64,000 nucleotides of DNA from Mesotaenium endlicherianum (lineage: Eukaryota; Streptophyta; Zygnematophyceae; Zygnematales; Mesotaeniaceae): positions 69,668 to 133,667 of the forward strand of contig WELA01013579.1 of assembly GCA_009602735.1 (NCBI GenBank), written 5' to 3'. Position 1 is the first letter of the stretch. Each line of letters starts with the position of its first letter. Under the pieces are notes generated by a model. That model was not told the origin of the DNA and did not search any database. It was given only the letters and a program-made list of their open reading frames with translations. Shown here in pieces: positions 56,311-64,000 of this stretch. Made by a program: the position numbers and the translations under genes.

Positions 56311-57635
56311 GGAAGTATTGACACCCTCGCAAGCTAGAACTTGGAGATTTAATTTGCTAGATTTTGGAGTAGAAACTGGATTCAACACCAAGACATGTGA
56401 AGACACATAAAATGGTGATTTGCTGTTCAGATCTAAGTTTGCAGAAGTCCTTTATGTGAAAGAAATTGATGGAGGAAAGTTCTCAGTGAAGAAATAATTA
56501 TAAGTTCATAGTGTGAAATTGATAAGGGTGTCACGGGCAGAGAAGCTCGGCCAGTTAGCAAAGATTACCGTAGGTTCAGAGTATTGGTAAGCTTGTACTT
56601 ATAAATGTAAAGCAAAGCTCTTGTAGGCTACTATATCTGATTCTTGTGTTCTTTGGCATTGTGTATAATTGAGTTTTAGAAATCGCATATTTTGTGGGTC
56701 CGTTAACATGGGTGAAGACCTCGTATAGAAGCAATTTTTGCACCAATTGAGAATTAGAAGCGTCCAAACTTTTTGCATATTAACAAATCTTTTCTGAAGA
56801 GAAGGATGCAAGTAAGCTCAATGTGTGGCCTGCTGATCAAGGAGTTGGCCTTTGCAAATTTAGTCAACACAGGAGTAGAGTCAACCTCGTCCAACCACCC
56901 ACCCACACACATGCGAGTTCAACCCTTGGTGGTCAACCGGGTTAATAACTCATATGCGAGGACCACCGACAGGGTCAACCAGGTTGATGGCACACGTGCA
57001 GACATTCCCCCAGGTGAGTGAGACACCTACAAGGATAGGCACGATGCCGCACGCTGCTCATAAACCCTAAACACAGCCTTGAATAAGTTGACCTGCAAAT
57101 ATCCGGGAACCCTTGCAGTACATGGTGCTAGTAGCTACCAACAACCAGTGACCACATCCCCTACCATCCAATCTGAATGAAGTCAATGGTGAGGCGGTGG
57201 CGACGACTTACTAGTTCCGACAAATTACCAGTGCATTTGCATTGAGAGCAGCTTAAAGAACTCGACAGTCGAATCTTAGGTTTCTTGTGCGTCACTTTTG
57301 CGACAACGCGTTTTGTCCTATTCGACGACGCGTTTTGTCCTAGAAATCTTTGAGATGTTGAGCGTGTCTTTGAAAAATCGCGCCTAATACAAATGCAAGT
57401 TTCAAACTTCTGCTGCGCCATCGTAACCGACTTCCACCGACCTCCTCGGGTAAGAGGAACTATGAAACGAAAGGCATCCCAAAAAATTGTTTCCGGGTTG
57501 AAATCCTGCAATCAGCTAAACGGCAGCTACAATTAACTTACCGGATTAGGTCGTGCCTCCTTCCCTCCTGTTAGTTTAGACTTCACCTTCGCCCTCTATC
57601 GATCCTCTCGCTTCACTGCCCTCTAATGGCCAAAG
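56311..57635. other. Unassigned DNA
   Basis: No recognisable gene. ACGCGTTTTGTCCTA is repeated at about 57307 and 57330. AGTGCATTTGCATTGAGA near 57228 resembles the foldback loop near 58158. Confidence 0.35.
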
Positions 57636-58702
57636 AGCAAGATCAAAATTGACGCCCAACCCAAACTTTTGGGCGTCAAGCAACAACAGGCGCATGATGC
57701 AAAAAATTGAGACAATGGAAGGCGTGTAAGGAAAAACCATCGCCACCCACCAAAACAAGGCGATTCTTTGAGAATTCAAACTCCAACGCGCACGAGCAAT
57801 AGATTGCACTGTTCACGCATGTCGCGCCCTGTCCGCCAATGAGAAGAAGAAGTTTTCGTAGAGTCGTCGTGTTTGATGTAAGATTTATGTTTTTACGGTG
57901 GTCCGTCCCAAGACCTGAGTCTTCTCTTCCAGAGTTCGTGGAGAGAATCTATGCGCAAGGTGTCAAGGAAATTTTTGGCCCGACGCTTGCCCGACCCTAT
58001 CGTAGGCGGCACGCTCTGTAGCACTATGGAACTCGTTCTCTGTCGTTTCCAAGATGCGAGTCTTGTTGAGAATTCATGACGCCATCAATTCTCGATAAAA
58101 CGGCTCATGAGAGACGTCGATCCTCTCATCGGAGCAAAAACCTAACTGAAATCTTACAGTGCGTTTGCATTGAGAAGATTTTTCAAAGATTTCAAAGATT
58201 TCAAAGATTTCAACCCATTCTTTGTAACGATGAGAGGATCGACGTCTCTCATGAGCCGTTATGTAGAGAATTGATGGCGTCATGAATTCTCAACAGACTC
58301 GCATCTTGGAAACGACAGAGAACGAGTTTCATCGTGCTACAGTGCATGCCGCCTATAATAGGTTCAGGCCGACAATTATCTCGCCTCCTTGCGGATAGAT
58401 CCTCTCCACGAACTCTGGATGGAAAGACTTGCGTCTTGGCACGGACCATAGTAAAAACTTAAATCTTACATCGAACACGAAATCTTCTTCTTCTCATTGG
58501 CGGACAGGGCTTGACATTCGTGAACAGTGCAACCTTTTGCGCGTGCGTGCCGCAGTTTGAAATCTTCAAGAATCGCGTTTTTTTGGTGGGGTGGCGATGG
58601 TTTTTCCTCACACCTTCCATTGTGTCATTTTTTTTGCATCCTTCGCTTGTCGTTGCTTGACGCCCAAAAGTTTGGGTTGGGCGTCATTTTTTATTTTGCC
58701 GG
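57636..58702. repeat. Long foldback inverted repeat
   Basis: Left arm about 57636-58131 and right arm 58228-58702 are reverse complements over nearly 500 bp, at about 85% identity by eye, with a 96-bp loop 58132-58227. The innermost arms read GACGTCGATCCTCTCATCG and its complement. Each arm also carries its own small hairpin, TTGACGCCCAA...TTGGGCGTCAA (left near 57648-57679). The loop has about three and a half copies of TTTCAAAGAT (58181-58213). No transposase. It could be a foldback/MITE-type element or an inverted duplication that yields hairpin RNA. Confidence 0.88.
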
Positions 58703-58790
58703 TGGCTTGCATTTCCGTCTTGTCCTCTTCTCTCCCTTTCCATTTCGAGTGTTAGGTTCTTGTTAACTTTAATTACAGCACGCAGCAGCC

Positions 58791-60296
58791 ATGTCGCATA
58801 GAAGTGCAACCCGTTCCCAGGAATCACCATTTGCCCTCCACTATGGCAGCCCTACATCCGAGGTCTCCTTCCGCGGTCAGGAGTCCTCCTCCGTATAGGT
58901 CTGTAAAGGTATCTCTGCACCCTTGTCCCCTCCTACATCTCTTCCTCTCCCATATCTTTCGTCTAATCAACATCAACTAAGCCATCGGTTTTTTTCTTCG
59001 AATTACTCTCAGTTTCACCCCCGTCTTTCGAGGGGAGTGTGCAACATGACTACGCCTACCTTTCCTGTGCAATTCAGCATGAACTCACAACTAGAGACGC
59101 AAAGTAGTGTTTGGCCACCTATCCAACAACAGCAATCTGCAATGGGCCTCGATCATGGCACTCCACAGGACGTGCCATCAACAACGGATCCGGCCGCCGT
59201 AGGATCTTCTACCCCTCGAAATTCGTCTACACCCATTGCTGTCCAATTTCATGTACGTCTCGCTGCCCCCTCTTGGCTTGCACACTTGGCACCTTGCAGA
59301 GTTGCTTCATTCCGTTTGACTTTTCATCCAATCATTAGATAACATGGGCCTCTTTGTGTGCACATCCGTGTAATTGGACATGTAATTAACCTGCCTTACA
59401 GATACAATGGGTTGTAGTGGATGAAATAACGATTTAGTTTTGCCAGACTGCTGTGACTCTGTCCTTGCTCTGCTTCCTGTTGCGCGATTCTTTTACGTCG
59501 TGGCCTTGCCCAAGTCGCTGGCTAGCTGGCTGCAGACATCACCCGTACTAGTACAGCAACTTGGGAGGGGAGGGCATGTACTATTCTTCTTGCAGCCAAT
59601 CTACACGGAAGACAACATGCATGTGGAGGGGAGCGAGGTTGTCAACGCGAGTCCCGATAAGAATATTGGTGAAGGAGCCACTCCCTCCCCATCATCCCAC
59701 CAGGTGCAAGTTTGACCTATTTACATTTGCACTGGTGTGTCCGCCTCCGCTGCAGCAACACCAATTTGCTCGCTCAACCTGGCGTGTTTGGATGTCTCCG
59801 CAGTGTGCGTCACTCTGTGCCAGTCCATGCCTTGTCCAGTTGGTGCCAGCTTCGCCAGTTTGCGACCTGTGTGCACCCTGTCTGCGCCAATCGACGCCCT
59901 TGCATGCCCATTTTATCTCTCTTTGTGGTTGGGGGCGGGGCTGGGTGGGGCTGCAAGAGTGTAATGGGGAGCAGGCTAAGGGGGATCGGGCAGAGGCCAA
60001 GTGGCGATGTGAGAATGCAAGGAAGATGGGCGTGGGGTGGGGGGCCAGATGGCAGGTTGCGCTAAGAGAGTGCAAAGGAGAGGGGCTGGAGGGGGAGTAG
60101 AGTGGGCTCTAAGCCAGAGAGGTTGGCTGCTGCAAATCGTACAGCGACTTGTGGGAGGGGAGGGGATGTACCATGCTTCTTGCAGGCATTTAACCCCCCA
60201 GAAGGCAGCACGCGTGTGGAAGGGAGCGCGCATGTGAACGCGAGTCGCGACAAGAGCGTTGGTGGCAAAGCCACTCTCTCCCCATCACACCACCAG
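58791..60296 (+). CDS. Probable host gene, four phase-0 exons, function unknown
   Basis: Four exon candidates join in one frame. Exon 1, 58791-58892, is MSHRSATRSQESPFALHYG and onward, with donor GTATAG. Exon 2, 59013-59252, follows TTTTTTTCTTCG...CTCTCAG and contains FPVQFSMNSQLETQSS and PPIQQQQSAMGLDHG, with donor GTACGT. Exon 3, 59596-59703 (PIYTEDNMHVEGSEVVNASP onward), and exon 4, 60186-60296 (AFNPPEGSTRVEGSAHVNAS onward), both follow CTTCTTGCAG and have donor GTGCAA. Every intron is phase 0. The protein is Ser/Pro/Gln-rich and low in recognisable domains. Exons 3 and 4 are duplicates. Downstream exons, if any, lie beyond the D-2 insertion. The model is by eye, without transcript support. 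Confidence 0.45.
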
Positions 60297-60423
60297 GTGC
60301 AAGTTTCCCCTGGGTATTGTTGTGTTAGCCTCTGCTGTAGCAGCAGTTTGCAAGCACAATCTGGCGTGTTCAAATGTCTCAGCCAGTATGCGCCACTATG
60401 TGCCAGTCCGCGTCCTGCCTGCG
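59548..60423 (+). repeat. Exon-containing tandem duplication
   Basis: 59548 to about 59845 and 60137-60423 share ACAGC(A/G)ACTT, GGGAGGGGAGGG, the CTTCTTGCAG acceptor, the exon, the CACCAGGTGCAAGTTT donor and GTGCCAGTCC. Copies are spaced about 590 bp. The second copy is cut by the D-2 LTR at 60424. Confidence 0.8.
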
Positions 60424-60926
60424 TGTAGTGAAACAGATAGATAAAGTACTTAGTAAAACAAAATACTTTATCTATTCAAGACAAGGATCTTTGAACACAA
60501 GTGGTAGCTTCTTGAAAGAGAGATGGCTTCTTGAAAGTTAATATATTTCTGGATTTTGGCAAGTACAAGAGTGATTCTGGAATGTCTTTCTATGTTCCAG
60601 CTCTTGTTTATATATTTGCTACATAAGTAATTTCTAGGAAGGTGTATGTTGATGTGTTGGCACCCAACACATCCCAAAACTTGCCACCTCTTTCTAGAAT
60701 AATGTACACATGTCCTTTTGACCTAAAAATGGCACATTTGACTTTTGCCACATGGAGTTCTTCTAGGTCTTTCCTCTAACTTCGAAAATGCCTTGGAAGG
60801 TTCAAAGGACATGAACCAAGTTACTAGAGTACCTATTCACACTTGACTCCACACAATACTACTCCAAATATATTTGAAAACATTAAAATATATGCAAACT
60901 AATATATAATAACTCAAATCACTACA
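60424..60926 (-). repeat. D-2 3' LTR
   Basis: 503 bp. Plus-strand ends TGTAGTGAAACAGATAG...CAAATCACTACA, reverse complement of the D-1 LTR. Confidence 0.9.
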
Positions 60927-60940
60927 TCACCCCCCCGACA

Positions 60941-61694
60941 GAAAAAGCGACGTCTCGGCGCGTCAAGTCAGGTCGTACACATGTGGAGCAAACTAGTCAA
61001 CAGTTTCAAGTCAGATGCCACACATGTAAAGAGGACTAGTCAAAGGCGCCAAGTCAGGTGTTACACATGTGAGGTAGACTAGGAAATGTCGTAGGTGGTG
61101 TGACCTTATTGGCTAGCCTACTCCTTAATGATAAAGAAAATTGTACAAGTTGGCCCAAAATCTGCCACAAATTCAAAAATTCATAGCGGCCACAGAACTG
61201 CTCCAAATCTGAAAATTTGAGTGCCAGACGGACCGCGTCGGAGAACTCTACCGGGTCACCAAATTTGAGAGCATTCTCATTCTTGGAGTGTCGTTGAGAG
61301 CTGAGAGAGTAGGCACTCCTCCAAATCTGTGCAGAAACTTCTGAAAATCATAAGTCCTTCTATACTTCTCCAAATTCTGCAAACTAAGTCTCAAACTGGG
61401 CGCTGTAAGATGTTCTACCAGAGTCTTGAGTTCAGAGCATTCCAAGTTCAGGGGAAGGCACAATGTCAGAAGGCATATTCTGCCCTAACAATGCCAGCAG
61501 CCTGACCCCCTTCTACTTAGAGCATCATATCTCTCTCACCAGTGCTCCAAATTGAGCAAACTTGGACTCTAAATGACCGGCTACTCATGGACTACAGCCA
61601 GGTAAATTTTCAGAATTTATTATGCAGAGACCTATTACCAGTAGCAGTTTTAGTTTTCTGTCCAGAAACTGCGAGAAGAGAAGAGTGTCTAATG
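60941..61694 (-). other. D-2 noncoding 3' region
   Basis: Homologous to D-1 22251-22956, read on the opposite strand. No reading frame was recognised. Confidence 0.65.
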
Positions 61695-64000
61695 TCAATT
61701 TTTCCTCTTTCTTGTTCTTGCAGGCTGCCTCCAAGGGGTCTTCTGCTGCTTCTTGATGGTGGCAGGCTGCCTCCCTGAAGTCTTCGGGCTTCTAGTAGAG
61801 AGACTTGGGGCTGGTCCAAGATGGGGGTTGGCGGCATGGAAGCGCTTCAACTTTCTCTGAACTTTGTCAAGGTAGTGCGCCGCCACCCAACTATTCTCCG
61901 AATCTGGATATCCTTTCCACTTGATCAAGTATTGCTGCTGTCTCCTGAAATTTCTCATAGCCACTATGTCTTCCACTTCGTACTCCAAATGATCATCCAC
62001 TATTGTTGGGGCTGGTGGGGTTGTCACACGTCCTGGGAACTTGTTGTCGGGTTGCACATATGGCTTGAAGAGGGAAGCGTGGAATACGGGGTCGATGTGC
62101 ATAGTCTGGGGAAGTTCTAGCTTGAAAGCAACGGGGTTGACTTGCTGGATAATCTTGAAGGGTCCCAAATACTTGGGAGAGAACTTGCTGCCGGCAGGCC
62201 TGTTGTTCAGGGAAATGTTCTTGGATGATAGTAACACGTTGTCACCCACTCTGTACGTAATTTCTCTTCTGGATCTGTTCGCCACTCTTGCTTGAGCATC
62301 TTGCGCGTGTTGTAGAGCTTTCTTCGCTGCTGTAAGGGCTGCTTCTAATGTCTCCATAAAATCTGTGGCTGCAGGTACTTCATCATGGCCAGCCGTGAAG
62401 CTCAGTGGCGTGGTCGGATGGAAGCCATAGTTGAGGAAGAATGGGGACTCTTGGGTAGAGGCCTGCGTAGTGTTGTTGTAGGCAAACTCGAGGGGGGTCA
62501 AGTACATGTCCCAGTCTTGCTCGAGGGTAGACACGTAGGCCTTTAGAGAGGTCTTTAGGGTACGATTCATACGCTCGGTTTGCCCATCTGATTGTGGGTG
62601 GTAGGCAGTAGACATATCCAGCGATGTACCCAAGTTCTTGAAGAGATTTTTCCAGAAATGGCTTGTGAATCTTGGATCTCTATCTGACACAATTCTTGAT
62701 GGTAGTCCATGGAGTCGGAAGATGTTGTCAAAGATGAGTCTTGCAAGTTGTGGTGCTGTAGCCTTAGTCGTCGTGGGAATAAAATGAGCCATCTTGGTAA
62801 GTCTGTCCACCGCCGTGAGTATTGCATTATGGCCTCGAGGTGTCACGGGCAAGTCCACGATAAGGTCCATTGAGATGTCCGTCCATTGTCTTTCGGGGAT
62901 TGGTAGTGGTTGGAGGAGTCCTCCCGCCTTTTGCGATGATGGCTTGATTCTTTGGCATGTGTCACAGCTCCTGCAGTACTCCTTGACTTGCTTAGACATG
63001 CCTGGCCAACAATAAGTCCTAGCTAGAACGCCCGTGGTCCTTAGGATTCCAAAGTGTCCTCCAAGAGGGTTGTCGTGTGCTTCTCGTAGAAGCAAGAGCC
63101 GGAGGTCTAAGTCATTAGGAACACATCTCTGGCCCGTATCTTGCCTCACCCAATAATTGCCTTCTTGCTTCTTGCATGGGTCCAAGGCTGCTTCTCCGTT
63201 CTTGTAGTAAGGGTCTCTTTCATAGGCGGCTGAAAATCGAGCTTCCAGATCTGTCTTCAGGGATACCATCACTGCATTTAATTGCAGTCTTGAGAGGGGG
63301 TCAGCCGGGTTTGTCTTGCCGGGCTGGTACTGAATCGTGATGTTGTATTGTTGCAAGTATCCGCTCCATCTTGCTTGTCTCCTTGAGAGATACGGCTGCG
63401 TTTGGAGGTGCTTTAACGCCTCGTGGTCCGTGGTGACCAGTACTTTGCGTCCTTCAACGTAGCAGCGCCAAACCTTCAAGGCATGTACAATCGCCAATGC
63501 CTCTCGCTCCGTGGTTGTATAATTTTGCTCGGCTGGATTTAGCTTCCTTGACTCGTAGGCGATGGGCTGCAGTCCCTTGCCTTGGTCTTGAAGCAGGATT
63601 GCTCCTATTGCATAGGAAGATGCATCGGTGATGACGTGGAAGGGCCAATCTGGGTTTGGACTTGGGAGTGTGAGCACCGGGGATGTGGTCAATCTTCGCT
63701 TTAACTCTTGAAATGCCTCTTCCTCTTTCTCGGTCCATGTATATAGCCTGTCCTTCTTGAGTAGATCTGTCAGGGGGGCTGCTATGTGCGAGAAGCCTTG
63801 GATGAATTTTCTGTACCAATTGGCAAATCCCAAGAATGACTGGAGTTCTTTCTTGGTCGTGGGGGTTGGCCATTCCTCCACCACCGTGGTCTTCTTGGGG
63901 TCTATCTTGATGCCATCAGCAGTCACGTGGAGACCTAGGAACTCCACTTCTTGTTTGGCAAACTCGCATTTTGACTCCTTCGCAAACAGCTTGTTTTGCT
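61695..64000 (-). CDS. D-2 pol, 3' portion (RT, RNase H, integrase, chromodomain)
   Basis: An open frame from the window edge to 61695. In order: RT connection (EFLGLHVTADGIKIDPKK, LQSFLGFANWYRKFIQGFS); RNase H ([51 protein letters not shown]); zinc domain (AHDNPLGGHFGILRTTGVLA, CRSCDTCQRIKPS); integrase core with DDE context (DISMDLIVDLPVTPRGHNAI, IVSDRDPRFTSHFW, AYHPQSDGQTERMNRTL); GPF-type linker (SPKYLGPFKIIQQVNPVAFK, HIDPVFHASLFKPYV); chromodomain (LEYEVEDIVAMRNFRRQQQ, YLIKWKGYPDSENSWVA). All functional motifs visible here are present, which makes D-2 the youngest coding copy in the window. The RT catalytic box, protease and gag are outside. Confidence 0.93.
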   Translation of the reverse strand, partial: QNKLFAKESKCEFAKQEVEFLGLHVTADGIKIDPKKTTVVEEWPTPTTKKELQSFLGFANWYRKFIQGFSHIAAPLTDLLKKDRLYTWTEKEEEAFQELKRRLTTSPVLTLPSPNPDWPFHVITDASSYAIGAILLQDQGKGLQPIAYESRKLNPAEQNYTTTEREALAIVHALKVWRCYVEGRKVLVTTDHEALKHLQTQPYLSRRQARWSGYLQQYNITIQYQPGKTNPADPLSRLQLNAVMVSLKTDLEARFSAAYERDPYYKNGEAALDPCKKQEGNYWVRQDTGQRCVPNDLDLRLLLLREAHDNPLGGHFGILRTTGVLARTYCWPGMSKQVKEYCRSCDTCQRIKPSSQKAGGLLQPLPIPERQWTDISMDLIVDLPVTPRGHNAILTAVDRLTKMAHFIPTTTKATAPQLARLIFDNIFRLHGLPSRIVSDRDPRFTSHFWKNLFKNLGTSLDMSTAYHPQSDGQTERMNRTLKTSLKAYVSTLEQDWDMYLTPLEFAYNNTTQASTQESPFFLNYGFHPTTPLSFTAGHDEVPAATDFMETLEAALTAAKKALQHAQDAQARVANRSRREITYRVGDNVLLSSKNISLNNRPAGSKFSPKYLGPFKIIQQVNPVAFKLELPQTMHIDPVFHASLFKPYVQPDNKFPGRVTTPPAPTIVDDHLEYEVEDIVAMRNFRRQQQYLIKWKGYPDSENSWVAAHYLDKVQRKLKRFHAANPHLGPAPSLSTRSPKTSGRQPATIKKQQKTPWRQPARTRKRKN

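Larger units (their letters stand above)
60424..64000 (-). mobile_element. D-2: Ty3/gypsy chromovirus, 3' part, continues off-window
   Basis: Minus strand: pol (64000-61695), noncoding 3' region (61694-60941), polypurine tract (60940-60927, reading GTCGGGGGGGTGA) and 3' LTR (60926-60424). It is a sister of D-1. The visible part looks whole. Confidence 0.92.

Noticed and set aside
57161-57511. 116-codon minus-strand frame beside the foldback.
   Set aside because: No recognisable domain and no second copy to test; left as unassigned DNA.
59692-60373. Several overlapping Pro/Cys-rich frames on both strands.
   Set aside because: They overlap the better-supported duplicated exons and are not conserved between the two duplicate units.

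Overview
The window is eukaryotic, intron-bearing nuclear DNA with one host gene end at the left, one probable unrecognised host gene near the right, and a dense pile of transposable elements between them. The left gene is the 3' end of a plant-type transcription elongation factor SPT5. Chromodomain Ty3/gypsy elements primed by an initiator-Met-like tRNA, together with a piggyBac transposon and a DIRS-like tyrosine-recombinase retroelement (both rare or absent in most land plants), suggest a streptophyte (charophyte-like) green alga. That assignment is inference.

Layout: 239-1208 last two SPT5 exons, with CT/GT microsatellites in the intron. 2530-2780 tandem duplication. 2840-3800 orphan gag-like fossil (-). 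4501-8091 DIRS-like fossil (-). 8284-9640 Ty3/gypsy pol scrap and a truncated LTR. 10444-11251 hAT transposase remnant (-). 11635-11993 probable Copia-like LTR (-). 12745-27485 old Ty3/gypsy element (A-old, -) that has received a piggyBac transposon (13038-16250, TTAA duplicated), a full LTR element D-1 (16931-23459) and two solo LTRs (24341-25477 and 26567-27317). 27821-41243 element A-1 (+), split by element G-1 (31188-37802, 5-bp target duplication TTATT). 41244-43268 3' part of element F-1. 43415-56030 element G-2 (+), containing a solo LTR (44080-45059, target duplication GCCGA) and element A-2 (45072-53515, -). 56031-56310 LTR scrap. 57636-58702 long foldback inverted repeat. 58791-60296 probable multi-exon gene with a duplicated exon. 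60424-64000 3' part of element D-2 (-), whose pol frame is open to the window edge.

Family names used here: A (LTR about 720-750 bp, chromodomain integrase, extra ORF downstream of pol), D (LTR about 500 bp), F (LTR about 710-750 bp), G (LTR about 920-980 bp with tRNA-like segments), H (LTR about 1.1 kb). Apart from the visible stretch of D-2 every LTR element is broken. They are described as fossils.

The most novel material is the conserved extra ORF of family A with its repeated polypurine-like motifs, the tRNA-like modules inside family G LTRs, the 1-kb foldback element, and the unrecognised gene at 58791-60296. The window also has two assembly warnings: a spurious 10-N gap at 51819 and a duplicated junction near 45060/53669.
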